Below are positions 16,022 through 25,519 of a stretch of DNA of 59,592 bases, piece after piece; positions within the stretch are counted from its first letter, which is position 1; each line of letters opens with the position of its first letter. Location: NCBI GenBank assembly GCA_964545475.1, contig CAZJGG010000010.1, positions 1 through 59,592 on the forward strand, written 5' to 3'. Made by a program: the position numbers and the translations under genes. The notes beneath the pieces are model-generated. The model saw only the letters and a program-made list of their open reading frames with translations. It was not told where the DNA came from and did not search any database. This DNA comes from CAZJGG01 sp964545475. GTDB lineage: Bacteria > Bacillota > Clostridia > Lachnospirales > JAISER01.

Positions 16022-16657
16022 ATGAAACCAACTTTGACATTTATTGGACATGGCAGCGTAAAGCTCAAAACCAGTGGTGGAAAAACCATTTATGTAGACC
16101 CTTTTTTCCCCGGAGATTATTCCGATAGCGCAGACATTTTACTTATAACTCACAACCATAAGCATCATACGGGGACAAATAACATAGAAAAATCCGAAAA
16201 ATGCCTTACAATTACTCCAAAAGAGGCTTTGAACGAAGGAGCACACCGCAGCTATAACTATGGCAACATAAAAATTATGGCAGTGCAAGCCTATAACGAA
16301 AATCACGATATTAACGAGTGTGTTGGTTATGTAGTGGAATTTGACGGAATTAAAATTTATTGTGCAGGGGATACATCTAAAACAGACGACATGTCCGATA
16401 AACTTTCTACAATGGAGCTTGATTATGCCCTTCTTCCCATTGACGGAATCTTTAACATGAGCCCGGAAGAAGCCAGCGAATGCGCCGCTATTATTAATGT
16501 GCGCCACGCAATTCCTATTCATAACGACCCTGATGTTGTAGACTCTGGGCAATATTCCGACAAAGGAATTGATAAGTTTAATCATAACGGGAAAATTGTT
16601 ATGAAATATGGCGAAAGCTTAACCCTTTTATTAAAAAATTTAACTATCTCTTATTAA
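16022..16657 (+). CDS. UlaG-like metallo-beta-lactamase-fold hydrolase
   Basis: A small MBL-fold metal-dependent hydrolase (211 aa) of the UlaG/YtkL-like group, with FIGHGSVKL at the start, YVDPFFPGDY, the metal motif THNHKHHTG, CAGDTSKTDD and a final IPIHNDP. The usual HxHxDH is HNHKHH here, so the metal-binding Asp is replaced by His. The substrate is unknown. ATG 16022 is chosen because AAAAAGGTGTGAG lies at the correct distance; GTG 16013 would overlap that ribosome site. A strong terminator follows. Confidence 0.8.
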   Translation: MKPTLTFIGHGSVKLKTSGGKTIYVDPFFPGDYSDSADILLITHNHKHHTGTNNIEKSEKCLTITPKEALNEGAHRSYNYGNIKIMAVQAYNENHDINECVGYVVEFDGIKIYCAGDTSKTDDMSDKLSTMELDYALLPIDGIFNMSPEEASECAAIINVRHAIPIHNDPDVVDSGQYSDKGIDKFNHNGKIVMKYGESLTLLLKNLTISY

Positions 16658-16664
16658 AAATTAT

Positions 16665-16716
16665 GCGGTGTTGCCTAAAAAACTCTGTTTTTAAAGGCTG
16701 TACCGCTTATTTTTTT
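16665..16716 (+). terminator. Terminator after the metallo-hydrolase gene
   Basis: GCGGT-TGCCT-AAAAAC pairs with GTTTTT-AAGGC-ACCGC, followed by TTATTTTTTT. Confidence 0.8.
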
Positions 16717-16744
16717 GTAATAATTTAATTTTGCTCCAGTATAA

Positions 16745-16815
16745 TATAATGTGAGTTCGACGAAGTCGAAAAGCCGCTTTAACAGCTTAAATTGCGGAGC
16801 AATTCTCATGTTATA
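16745..16815. repeat. Family A multi-hairpin repeat, copy 3
   Basis: Outer arms TATAATGTGAG and CTCATGTTATA pair with mismatches. Hairpins CGAC-GAA-GTCG and AATTGC-GGA-GCAATT are intact; the middle stem (AAGCCGC/ACAGCTT) has two mispairs. It directly follows a TATAAT (16740-16745), so it may be transcribed as the leader of spoIIP. Confidence 0.75.
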
Positions 16816-16853
16816 ATGTGATGAGCACGAGGACTTTTACAAAGGAGCTTAAA

Positions 16854-18035
16854 ATGAAAAAAAAAATTGATAGCTATTTCACTATGATTTCACAAGGAAT
16901 TTTATTGTCTCTTTGTATTTTGGCTGTTATGTTTGCGTTTAACAAAGATACGGTTGTTGCTGAAATATGCCTGTATGAAATGTTACCAAGTTATAAAATT
17001 GACGACAGCATGAAAATGCTGTTTAAGTTAAGCCCCGTAGAAGTTGCTTTAAGCGAAACAGAAACTGATGCAGAAACTGCCACTGTATTTTCGGAAACAG
17101 TTGAAGAAGAATCCCCGGTTGTAATTGAGCAAATTGAAAATACCGTTGTTCAAATAGATGAAACAGAATTAATTGGGCTTAATGATATTGTTTATCAGCC
17201 AGAAACAGACTATACCGATATGTATCACCACTTTCAAAAAGAAAACTTCACCATTGAAGACGTATCTGCTTTAAGGGATTTAGCAAATTTAAAAAGTGCC
17301 TTTTACATAGTTGATAAAAGAACGGACATAACCCCGGAATTTTTTAATATAGACGAATTCCTTAATACGGATTTATCTATAAATACTGATACAGCAGGCC
17401 CTAAAGTTCTTATTTTCCATACACATTCAAGAGAAGATTATTCTGACAGCAAGCCTGAGCTTGATAGTAAAAATAAGGGAGTTGTTGGCGTAGGTAATCT
17501 TTTACGTGAAGTTTTGGAAAAAGAATATGGCATAGAGGCAATGCACGTTACTGAAAGCTTTGACGTTGTAGACGGCAAAACTCAGGTTATGGGGGCGTAC
17601 CAAAGAATGGAGCCTGTTATACAAAAAATTTTAAAAGAAAATCCATCAATTCAAGTAGCTATTGACATTCACCGAGACGGGGTGGTAGAATCTACCCACT
17701 TGGTTAACGACATAAACGGCAAAAAAACAGCGCAAATAATGTTTGTTAATGGGTTAAGCCATTTAAACAAAAACGGCGTTCTTGAAGAAATAAGCGGTCT
17801 TAACAATCCAAATTTAAAAACGAACCTTGCATTTAGCTTTAATATGCAGTTAGCAGCAAATTCGCTGTTCCCCGGTTTTACCCGCAAAGTTTATTTAAAC
17901 GCTTACCGTTATAGCTTGCATATGCTTCCAAAATCACTTCTTGTGGAAGTTGGAGCGCAAACCAACACTGAGGAAGAAGCTCGAAATGCAGTTTATCCGT
18001 TGGCTGAAACATTAGCACAAGTGATTTTAAATTAA
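16854..18035 (+). CDS. spoIIP: Stage II sporulation protein P
   Basis: A peptidoglycan amidase/endopeptidase that works with SpoIID and SpoIIM during engulfment. It has an N-terminal membrane helix (about residues 10-32), a low-complexity Glu/Thr linker, then the SpoIIP catalytic domain (about 180-390) with the zinc-binding HTHSRE motif, VAIDIHRDG and LLVEVGAQTNTEEEA. The mature start ATG 16854 has AAAGGAGCTTAAA before it; the upstream in-frame ATGs at 16818 and 16821 lack a ribosome site and lie just after the family A repeat. The length of 393 aa is normal. Confidence 0.93.
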   Translation: MKKKIDSYFTMISQGILLSLCILAVMFAFNKDTVVAEICLYEMLPSYKIDDSMKMLFKLSPVEVALSETETDAETATVFSETVEEESPVVIEQIENTVVQIDETELIGLNDIVYQPETDYTDMYHHFQKENFTIEDVSALRDLANLKSAFYIVDKRTDITPEFFNIDEFLNTDLSINTDTAGPKVLIFHTHSREDYSDSKPELDSKNKGVVGVGNLLREVLEKEYGIEAMHVTESFDVVDGKTQVMGAYQRMEPVIQKILKENPSIQVAIDIHRDGVVESTHLVNDINGKKTAQIMFVNGLSHLNKNGVLEEISGLNNPNLKTNLAFSFNMQLAANSLFPGFTRKVYLNAYRYSLHMLPKSLLVEVGAQTNTEEEARNAVYPLAETLAQVILN

Positions 18036-18092
18036 CGTGGGTTCGGTTAAGCTGATTAACTACCATAATTCCACAAGCACAAAGGAGAAGAC

Positions 18093-18626
18093 ATGACAAA
18101 AACAAAAACCAAAGACATGACTTATTGCAGTATATTTACGGCATTGCTGTGCGTATGCGCAATGATACCAATACCACTGCCAATAACGCCTGTCCCTATT
18201 ACTTTACAACTTTTTGCACTATTTTTGTCAAGCATTATGCAAGATAAGAAGATGAGCTTTTTAACCGCTGTTGTATATATATTACTTGGTGTTTGCGGTT
18301 TGCCTGTGTTTGCCGGCTTTCAGTCCGGCTTAGGTTATCTCATGGGCATTACAGGAGGCTTTTTAATCGGCTTTATTCCTGCATCATACATAATAAGCGG
18401 TTTGCTTGAAAACAAAGAAAAAACAACAATAAACACAATACTTGCCGTAACAGCTGGGCTCGTTATAGTATACGCCTGTGGTGTAACACAATTTATGTTG
18501 GTTACAGGAGCATCTTTATCAAAAGCCGTTACTGCTACAGTACTTCCGTTTATTGTTGCAGATTATTTAAAAGTAATTTTAGCAATAATAATTTATAAAT
18601 ATTTAAAAATGGCTAAGTCTAATTAA
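18093..18626 (+). CDS. bioY: Biotin transporter BioY (ECF S component)
   Basis: The substrate-binding membrane subunit of an energy-coupling-factor biotin importer, with about six helices. It carries the typical PIPLPITPVPITLQLFALF start, VYILLGVCGLPVFAG, GYLMGITGGFLIGF and a C-terminal helix pair around ADYLKVILA. The length of 177 aa is normal. AAAGGAGAAG precedes ATG. No EcfA or EcfT genes are nearby, so it probably uses a shared module. Its last codons overlap the 3' end of the convergent ynbB gene by 8 bases. Confidence 0.92.
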   Translation: MTKTKTKDMTYCSIFTALLCVCAMIPIPLPITPVPITLQLFALFLSSIMQDKKMSFLTAVVYILLGVCGLPVFAGFQSGLGYLMGITGGFLIGFIPASYIISGLLENKEKTTINTILAVTAGLVIVYACGVTQFMLVTGASLSKAVTATVLPFIVADYLKVILAIIIYKYLKMAKSN

Positions 18627-19896
18627 TAGATATTAACCCGTCTTTTATCATATTGTTTACAGCAATTAAAATACCGATTTTTGCGTGATACCATGTTAAA
18701 CCGCCTTGCATATACACGGCATATGGCTCTCTTATGGGGGCGTCTGCGGAAAGCTCAATTGACGAGCCGGACACAAACGCCCCTGCTGCCATTATAACAG
18801 GGCAATCATATCCCGGCATATCCCAAGGCTCTGGCGTCACAAAGCTGTCAACAGGAGCAGCCGCCTGAATCCCTCTGCAAAAAGAAATTACATTTTCCGC
18901 ATTTTTCATTTTAATAGCCTGAACAATATCAGAGCGTTTGGCGTTAAAACAAGGCTCTGTATCAAACCCTAGCTTATCAAAAAGCCTTGCTGCAAAAACA
19001 GCTCCTTTTAAGCTTGAAGCAACAACAGAAGGTGCTAAAAACAGCCCTTGCATCATTGAAGGAACAACCCCTAAAGATGGACCTACCTCTTTGCCAAGCC
19101 CTGGGGAAGTAAGCCTGTAAGCAGCGTTTTCCACGTATTCCCTTTTACCAACAACATATCCTCCAACAGGGGCAAGCCCACCTCCCGGGTTTTTTATAAG
19201 AGAACCAACTGCTAAATCCGCCCCGGCTTCACATGGCTCACATGTGTTCACAAATTCTCCGTAACAATTATCCACCATGCAAATTATATCTTCACGAATA
19301 TTTTTAATAAATTTAATAAGAGTCTTAATTTCTTCATACATAAAAGAACGCCTCCAAGTGTAACCTTTGGAGCGTTGTATTGTTACCATTTTAGTTTTTT
19401 CATTAATGGCTTTTCTAATATTATCGTAATCAAATCCACCTTCTTCCAAAAGTTCAACTTGTTTATAACTTATGCCATGTTCAATTAAAGAACCTTTAGT
19501 TTTGCGAACGCCAATAACACCTAAAAGCGTGTCGTAAGGCGACCCACATGGTGAAAGAAGCTCGTCCCCATGCTTTAAATTACCAAAAAGCGCAATAGTT
19601 AATGCATGAGTACCGGAAATTATTTGTGGTCTAACAAGCGCACTTTCTGCCTTAAAAACATCTGCATAAATGCTTTCAAGAGTGTCCCGTCCGCTGTCAT
19701 TATATCCATACCCTGTTGTATGCAAAAAATGTGTGTCGCAAAGCTTATTTTTTTGCATTGCTATAAGTACTTTTAATTGGTTAAGTTCACCTATTTTATC
19801 TATATTTTTAAAAATAGAGCTTGTCTCGTCTATTATAGTTTCACACAATTGCTGTAACTTACTGTCAATTGTAATGCCATTTTGCATTTCATTCAT
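18619..19896 (-). CDS. ynbB: YnbB/methionine gamma-lyase-family PLP enzyme
   Basis: A PLP-dependent protein of the family long annotated as aluminium resistance protein or cystathionine beta-lyase-like. It has SGTHALTIALFGNLKHGDEL, the Asp-containing CMVDNCYGEF, the likely PLP-lysine loop GSLIKNPGGGLAPVGGY (about residues 235-251) and a C-terminal GGLTWYHAKIG. The length of 425 aa is standard. Its ATG overlaps the end of hfq by 8 bases; the miaA-hfq-ynbB order is the one in Bacillus. The true substrate is uncertain. Confidence 0.88.
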   Translation of the reverse strand: MNEMQNGITIDSKLQQLCETIIDETSSIFKNIDKIGELNQLKVLIAMQKNKLCDTHFLHTTGYGYNDSGRDTLESIYADVFKAESALVRPQIISGTHALTIALFGNLKHGDELLSPCGSPYDTLLGVIGVRKTKGSLIEHGISYKQVELLEEGGFDYDNIRKAINEKTKMVTIQRSKGYTWRRSFMYEEIKTLIKFIKNIREDIICMVDNCYGEFVNTCEPCEAGADLAVGSLIKNPGGGLAPVGGYVVGKREYVENAAYRLTSPGLGKEVGPSLGVVPSMMQGLFLAPSVVASSLKGAVFAARLFDKLGFDTEPCFNAKRSDIVQAIKMKNAENVISFCRGIQAAAPVDSFVTPEPWDMPGYDCPVIMAAGAFVSGSSIELSADAPIREPYAVYMQGGLTWYHAKIGILIAVNNMIKDGLISIN

Positions 19897-20128
19897 CAGT
19901 CCCTGTACTTTGGATGTTCAAGTTATTCAAATGCTTTGCCGGAATTATAGTTGAAATTGCGTGCTTATAAATCATCTGAAGCTTTTTGTCTGTTTCAACA
20001 ACAATAACATAATTGTCAAAGCTTTTAATAACTCCAAAAATTTGGAAGCCGTTTAGCAAAAACACTGTAACGTTAACGTTTTCCTTCCTAATTTTGTTAA
20101 GTATAACGTCCTGCAAATTAGTTGCCAC
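19889..20128 (-). CDS. hfq: RNA chaperone Hfq
   Basis: An Sm-like hexameric RNA-binding protein. Sm1 (about residues 20-50) includes VTVFLLNGFQIFGVIKSFD; Sm2 has YKHAISTIIP, the Firmicutes version of the YKHA motif. The length of 79 aa is as in Bacillus. The GTG start follows AGGAGGTGCATTAA, a very strong ribosome site. It lies between miaA and ynbB in the conserved order. Confidence 0.96.
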   Translation of the reverse strand: MATNLQDVILNKIRKENVNVTVFLLNGFQIFGVIKSFDNYVIVVETDKKLQMIYKHAISTIIPAKHLNNLNIQSTGTDE

Positions 20129-20234
20129 TTAATGCACCTCCTATTAAATTTGATTTTATTTCCTGCAACGGATAGTTTATACTCGCTAAAAAAACTGGCT
20201 CTGGTATAATCTTTAACAATAAACCTTCCGCTGC

Positions 20235-20259
20235 ATATTAGAAATACTAGTTCTAATAT
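20235..20259 (-). other. Hairpin directly after the miaA stop codon
   Basis: ATATTAGAA and TTCTAATAT form a 9-bp perfect stem around a 7-base loop, touching the miaA stop. There is no T run, so it may stabilise the mRNA or separate miaA from hfq rather than terminate. Confidence 0.4.
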
Positions 20260-21194
20260 TATGTCAAATTTAGCTTTGAATCTTGTAGTTTACCCTCTAT
20301 TATACACGAAATGTCATTTTCGTCAACTCTAAACCAAATTCCGTCACATTTATTTTTAAACCATGTAAGCTGCCTTTTAGCAAAATGCCTTGTGTTTTGC
20401 TTTAAATTATAAATGGCTGTTTCAAGGGGTATATGCCCTTTAACATAGGGAACAAGCTCTTTATAACCAAGCCCTTGCATGGAGACTAGGCTTTCACCGT
20501 ACCCTAAATTTAATAAATTTTCTACCTCTTGAACCAGCCCATCACTTATCATTTTGTCAATTCTTAATTCAATCCTATTATAAAGCTTTTCTCTATCACA
20601 ATTTAAAATAGCAAAAAAAACGTTGTAGGCATAACCTCTTTCAGCCTCTGCCTTATTATGCTCCGAAATCCTTGTGCCTGTCAGCTTGTAAAATTCAAGT
20701 GCTCTTATAACCCTTTTAATGTTATTTTCATGGATTTTTTCAGCGGCCTCAGGGTCTGTCTGCCTTAAAATATCATATACAAATGCATTGCCTTTACTTT
20801 CTGCCATTTGTAAAAGTTCATTTCTGTAGGAAAAATCGTTTTGTTCTTCGCTAAAGTTATTGCCCTTTATAAGCGCTTGTATATAAAAACCAGTCCCCCC
20901 TGCAATAATGGGAGTTTTACCTTTGTTATATATTTCATCAATATAACCTTTAGCCATTTTAGTAAAAACAGCAACGTTAAACTCCTGGTCTGGGTAAAGC
21001 TCATCAATTAAATAATGTCTAATTCCCTGCATTTCTTCTATCGTAGGCTTCGCTGTTCCAATGTCCATGTATTTATAAACCTGCATGGAATCCGCAGAAA
21101 CAATTTCCCCGTTTATTTTTTTAGCAAGCTCTATTGCGGTTTTTGTCTTTCCGCAAGCCGTTGGTCCGGCAATTACAACAAGCGGTTGTTTCAT
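20259..21194 (-). CDS. miaA: tRNA dimethylallyltransferase
   Basis: Adds a dimethylallyl group to A37 of tRNAs that read UNN codons. The P-loop AGPTACGKT (about residues 8-16), DSMQVYKYMDIGTAKP, GGTGFYIQAL and SMQGLGYKEL are all present, and the 311-aa length is normal. It starts 3 bases after the mutL stop. MiaB, encoded upstream in the same run, acts on the product of this enzyme. Confidence 0.96.
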   Translation of the reverse strand: MKQPLVVIAGPTACGKTKTAIELAKKINGEIVSADSMQVYKYMDIGTAKPTIEEMQGIRHYLIDELYPDQEFNVAVFTKMAKGYIDEIYNKGKTPIIAGGTGFYIQALIKGNNFSEEQNDFSYRNELLQMAESKGNAFVYDILRQTDPEAAEKIHENNIKRVIRALEFYKLTGTRISEHNKAEAERGYAYNVFFAILNCDREKLYNRIELRIDKMISDGLVQEVENLLNLGYGESLVSMQGLGYKELVPYVKGHIPLETAIYNLKQNTRHFAKRQLTWFKNKCDGIWFRVDENDISCIIEGKLQDSKLNLT

Positions 21195-21197
21195 TTT

Positions 21198-22985
21198 TTA
21201 CACCCTTTTAAACATCTTTTCAATTTCGTATCGGCTTATTTCAACAATTGTAGGTCTTCCGTGAGGGCATGTATATGGGTTTTCAAGCTTCATAAGCTTT
21301 TCGATAAGCTCCCTTGCCTCTGCAAAGCTTAATCTGTCGTTGCCCTTAACAGCCGCTTTACATGCAGAAAGCGCAACTGCCTCTGTTTTGGCTTCAATCA
21401 CATTTGAAATCTTAGTATCAATACCAGAAAGTTTATCCAATATCTCATTAAAAAAACCTGCATTAGGAAGCCCTTTTATTATATAAGGCACGCTTCTAAC
21501 AGCAAAAGTGTTTTCCCCGAAGCTTTCAACATCAAAGCCAAATTTTTCAATTAACTCTTTATTATCGTTTAATGTATCAATTTCACTTAAAGATAACTTT
21601 ATAACATTAGGTTGAAGCAATTGCTGGGTTACTACCTTTGAATTTTTGAAGTTTTCCGTAATTTCTTCAAACAAAATTCTTTCATGAGCGGCGTGCTGGT
21701 CAATAATATATAAAGAGTTTGAAGCTTCCACAAGCCAATAGGTTAATAAAAACTGCCCTATTACTTTATAATTAACAACCGGCTTAACATCTTCTTTTTC
21801 TTTTTTAAAGTCTTCCCATGGTAAAACCCTTTTTCCCTCGTTGCTATTTGAAAAGCTTTGATAATCTTCCTTTACAACTACCCTGTCTGTAGTTTTATAA
21901 ACAATATCAGCAATAGAATTTTGTACAGGTGCTGTAAAAACAGGAGTTTGAGTTATTTCAGAAAATTTTTGGGGTATTTTAACTTCTGGAATAAGGCTTT
22001 CGCTTTTTAAAGCTGAAGATACAGCTTCGTAAATAACGGCGTAAACTTCCTCCTCGTGAGCAAAGCGCACTTCAAGTTTTGCCGGGTGAACGTTAACATC
22101 CACTAAATGGGGCGCAATATCCATCTTTATAATAAAAAACGGAAATCTACCTCCCATAAGTTTTGTTTTATAGGCGTTTTCAACGGCAGACTGCACAATA
22201 TCAGACTTTATATATCTGCCGTTTATAAAAAAGTGTTCGTATGCCCTGTTGCCCCGGCTTATTACAGGTTTCCCTGCAAACCCTGAAAGAGTTATTCCGT
22301 TTTTATTTATAGAAACTGGTATTAAGTTTTTTGCCGTTTCTTTTCCGTAAACATTAAGTAGTGCTGTATTTAAATCGCTATTACCGTTTGTCTTAAAAAT
22401 TTCTGAACCGTTGTTAATATAAGTAAAAGCAATTTCCGGTCTGCCGATTGCAAATTTATGTACAATATCAGAGATATAACCGCTTTCCGTAGATGGTTTT
22501 TTCAGAAACTTCCGCCTGGCTGGTGTATTAAAAAATACGTTTTTAATAATAAACGTTGTGCCGTCAACCATTCCGGCTTCGTTTTCTGAAATAACCTTTC
22601 CGCCTTCAATAACAAGCCTTATCCCAGTGTTTTCGTCTTTTGTCTTAGTCAAAATTTCAACCTGTGATATAGCCGCAATAGAAGACAATGCTTCACCACG
22701 AAAGCCAAGGCTTAAAACGTTTTCCAAGTCCGTAAGGTTTTTTATTTTACTTGTGGCATGGCGCAAAAAAGCCGTTTTCACCTGTTCTTTTGGTATACCC
22801 CAGCCGTTATCGCTTATTTTTATAAAAGAAATGCCGCCGTCGGAAATTTCAATAGAAATTTTCGTTGCTCCGGCATCTATAGCGTTTTCCACAAGCTCTT
22901 TTACAATAGAAACAGGGCGTTCTACTACCTCTCCGGCGGCAATTTTGTTTATTAAGCCGTTATCTAAGACTTGAATTTCTCTCAT
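21198..22985 (-). CDS. mutL: DNA mismatch repair protein MutL
   Basis: A GHKL ATPase that couples MutS mismatch recognition to strand incision. The N-terminal ATPase domain has IAAGEVVERP, ELVENAIDAGAT, DNGWGI and GFRGEALSSI. The C-terminal dimerisation/endonuclease domain carries DQHAAHERILFEE, the metal-binding endonuclease motif of MutL proteins with nicking activity, plus CPHGRPT near the end. The length is 595 aa. ATG overlaps the mutS TGA (ATGA), so the two are translationally coupled. Confidence 0.96.
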   Translation of the reverse strand: MREIQVLDNGLINKIAAGEVVERPVSIVKELVENAIDAGATKISIEISDGGISFIKISDNGWGIPKEQVKTAFLRHATSKIKNLTDLENVLSLGFRGEALSSIAAISQVEILTKTKDENTGIRLVIEGGKVISENEAGMVDGTTFIIKNVFFNTPARRKFLKKPSTESGYISDIVHKFAIGRPEIAFTYINNGSEIFKTNGNSDLNTALLNVYGKETAKNLIPVSINKNGITLSGFAGKPVISRGNRAYEHFFINGRYIKSDIVQSAVENAYKTKLMGGRFPFFIIKMDIAPHLVDVNVHPAKLEVRFAHEEEVYAVIYEAVSSALKSESLIPEVKIPQKFSEITQTPVFTAPVQNSIADIVYKTTDRVVVKEDYQSFSNSNEGKRVLPWEDFKKEKEDVKPVVNYKVIGQFLLTYWLVEASNSLYIIDQHAAHERILFEEITENFKNSKVVTQQLLQPNVIKLSLSEIDTLNDNKELIEKFGFDVESFGENTFAVRSVPYIIKGLPNAGFFNEILDKLSGIDTKISNVIEAKTEAVALSACKAAVKGNDRLSFAEARELIEKLMKLENPYTCPHGRPTIVEISRYEIEKMFKRV

Positions 22986-25519
22986 AATAAAGACTCCTGC
23001 TCATAACTTACGAAATCCTGAATAAAAATTACGCTGTCAGGATTATTTTTTTTCTTTCCGTAATAAACAACTTCATCTTCAACTTTTTTATTTTTATTTT
23101 GTTTTACAATGTCCGCATTGTTAAGGGCGTTTAAAATTTCCCCTGCTCTGTCTAAAACAGTAGACGGAACTCCGGCAAGCTTTGCAACGTGTATACCGTA
23201 ACTCTGCCCTGCGCCGCCTTTAACAATTTTCCTAAGAAAAATTACATCTCCGCCGGATTCTTCAACTAAAACTCTATAGTTGTTAACTCCCTCTATTTTG
23301 CCTTCAATTTCTGTAAGCTCATGATAATGGGTAGAAAACAGAGTTTTTGCGCAAATTTTCCCTGCTATATATTCAAGCACCGCCCAAGCTATGGAAAGCC
23401 CGTCATAAGTGCTTGTCCCTCTTCCAATTTCGTCAAGAATAATAAGGCTGTTGGCGGTTGAGTTATTTAAAATATTCGCAACCTCGCTCATTTCAACCAT
23501 AAATGTGGATTGACCTGAGGCTAAGTCGTCGGAAGCGCCTACTCTTGTAAATATTTTGTCCACAACTCCTATTTGACCGTAATCCGCGGGGATAAAGCTT
23601 CCAATTTGCGCCATTAAAACAATAAGAGCTGTCTGGCGCATAAAAGTTGACTTACCAGCCATATTTGGGCCTGTTATAATAGCAAGCCTGTTAGCATATG
23701 AATCAAGACTAGTGTCGTTTGGAACAAAGTTTTGGTCTGTCATATGTTCCACAACCGGATGCCTTCCGTTTTTAATTTCAATATTGCCGGAATTGTTAAT
23801 AACCGGGCGAACATAATTATTTTTGTCTGCCGTCTCTGCAAGAGCAGAAATAACATCAATAGTGGCTATTATATGAGCGGCAAACTGTATCCGGGGCATT
23901 TCGTCTGCAATTTTTAATATAAGTTCCTGAAAAATTTCAAGCTCTAGCTTTGCAATTTTTTCGTCTGCCCCTAAAATTGTTTCTTCAATATCTTTAAGCT
24001 CTGTTGTAATATATCTTTCGCAATTGGCTAAAGTTTGCCTTCTTATGTAATGTTCCGGAGCAAGCCCTTTGTTGGAATTGCTTAATTCTATATAGTAGCC
24101 AAAAACCTTGTTATATCTTATTTTTAAATTTTTAATTCCTGTTTTTTCACGTTCGGCGTTTTCCATTTCTAAAATCCATTTAGTTCCTTGGTTTTTAGCC
24201 CCTCGCAACTTATCAAGTTCCAGGTTATATCCGTCTCTAATAAAGCCGCCTTCGTTTATCGCAGCCGGAGGTTCGTCGCAAATGGTCTGTTTTAGTAAGG
24301 CGCAAACGTCTGCTAAATCGTCGTAGTTTAAAAGTATTTCCGCAATTAATGGGCTTTTAAGCTCCGCTAAGAGCTTTTTAATAAACGGCAAATAATAAAA
24401 ATCGTTTGATAGGCTTAATAAATCTCTGGCGTTTGCAGTTTTATAAGCAATTTTTGCGGCGGTTCTCTCGAAATCGTGTAATGCGCTTAAAAACTCTTTT
24501 AATTCTTCTCGCAAAAGAGGGGCATTTTTTAATTCCTCAACACTGTCAAGCCGTTTGTTAATTTCAATGCATGATATTAAAGGCATCTCAACAAAACGCC
24601 TTAATAACCTTGCGCCTAATGGAGTTTTTGTTTTATCCAAAACCCATAAAAGCGTGCCTTTTTTGGATTTTTCCCGCATAGTTTCTGTTAACTCTAAATT
24701 TCTACGTGTTGATTGATCCAGCGATAAGTAATCGCTTTTTGAAACAATTTTTATAGACAAAATGTGATTTAGCATAGTTTTTTGTGTTTCGTGTAAGTAC
24801 ACAAGAAGCGCCCCAGAGGCGCAAACTGCACAATCATCATTTTCAAGACCAAGACCGTTAAGGTTTAAAACATTAAAATGTTCGCAAATTTTGCCATAAG
24901 CGCTTTTTTTGCTAAAAGCCCAGTAATAATAACTTTCCGGCTTAACAGGCAAAACAGCGGAATTTATAGAGCTTGCTAAAAAATCGTCGTTGGCTATAAT
25001 TTCCCTTGGAGAAAGCTTTAAAATTTCATCAAGTAAAAGATTTTCCTCGTGGGGCAAAAATGAGGAAGTGTAAAATTCTCCAGTTGTAACATCCACGTAT
25101 GCAATTCCAAATCCTGCTTTATCAGCATATAAACAAACAAGGAAATTGTTTTTCCCCTCATCTAATGAATTTTTGTCCATTACAGTGCCGGGAGTTACAA
25201 TTCTGACTACTTCCCGTTTAACAATGCCTTTAGCTTGTTTTGGGTCTTCCACCTGTTCGCATATTGCAACTTTATAGCCTTTTTCAATTAATTTTGCAAT
25301 ATAACCTTCGGCGGCATGGAAAGGCACGCCACACATTGGCGCACGCTTTTCAAGGCCGCAGTCTCGCCCGGTTAGAGTTATATCAAGCTCTTTTGAAGCT
25401 GTTTTCGCATCGTCAAAAAAAAGCTCGTAAAAGTCGCCAAGCCTAAAAAATACAAGGCAGTGCTCATGCTCCCTTTTTATTTCCAAATATTGCTGCATCA
25501 TTGGAGATAACTTACTCAT
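22982..25519 (-). CDS. mutS: DNA mismatch repair protein MutS
   Basis: A mismatch-recognition ATPase. The N-terminal domain has the FRLGDFYELF mismatch-binding Phe-x-Glu; the core has clamp and lever regions; the C-terminal ATPase has GPNMAGKST, STFMVEMSEVANIL, LDEIGRGTSTYDG and STHYHELTEIE. I chose the ATG at 25519 (845 aa) because GGAGGAGAG stands directly before it; the frame stays open upstream, but that part overlaps the ylbF-like gene and reads as nonsense. It overlaps the ylbF-like stop by 8 bases. Confidence 0.96.
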   Translation of the reverse strand: MSKLSPMMQQYLEIKREHEHCLVFFRLGDFYELFFDDAKTASKELDITLTGRDCGLEKRAPMCGVPFHAAEGYIAKLIEKGYKVAICEQVEDPKQAKGIVKREVVRIVTPGTVMDKNSLDEGKNNFLVCLYADKAGFGIAYVDVTTGEFYTSSFLPHEENLLLDEILKLSPREIIANDDFLASSINSAVLPVKPESYYYWAFSKKSAYGKICEHFNVLNLNGLGLENDDCAVCASGALLVYLHETQKTMLNHILSIKIVSKSDYLSLDQSTRRNLELTETMREKSKKGTLLWVLDKTKTPLGARLLRRFVEMPLISCIEINKRLDSVEELKNAPLLREELKEFLSALHDFERTAAKIAYKTANARDLLSLSNDFYYLPFIKKLLAELKSPLIAEILLNYDDLADVCALLKQTICDEPPAAINEGGFIRDGYNLELDKLRGAKNQGTKWILEMENAEREKTGIKNLKIRYNKVFGYYIELSNSNKGLAPEHYIRRQTLANCERYITTELKDIEETILGADEKIAKLELEIFQELILKIADEMPRIQFAAHIIATIDVISALAETADKNNYVRPVINNSGNIEIKNGRHPVVEHMTDQNFVPNDTSLDSYANRLAIITGPNMAGKSTFMRQTALIVLMAQIGSFIPADYGQIGVVDKIFTRVGASDDLASGQSTFMVEMSEVANILNNSTANSLIILDEIGRGTSTYDGLSIAWAVLEYIAGKICAKTLFSTHYHELTEIEGKIEGVNNYRVLVEESGGDVIFLRKIVKGGAGQSYGIHVAKLAGVPSTVLDRAGEILNALNNADIVKQNKNKKVEDEVVYYGKKKNNPDSVIFIQDFVSYEQESLL

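Noticed and set aside
18036..18092. BirA operator before bioY
   Set aside because: GTTAA-GCTGA-TTAAC has a far shorter spacer than Firmicutes BirA sites; not enough to call.
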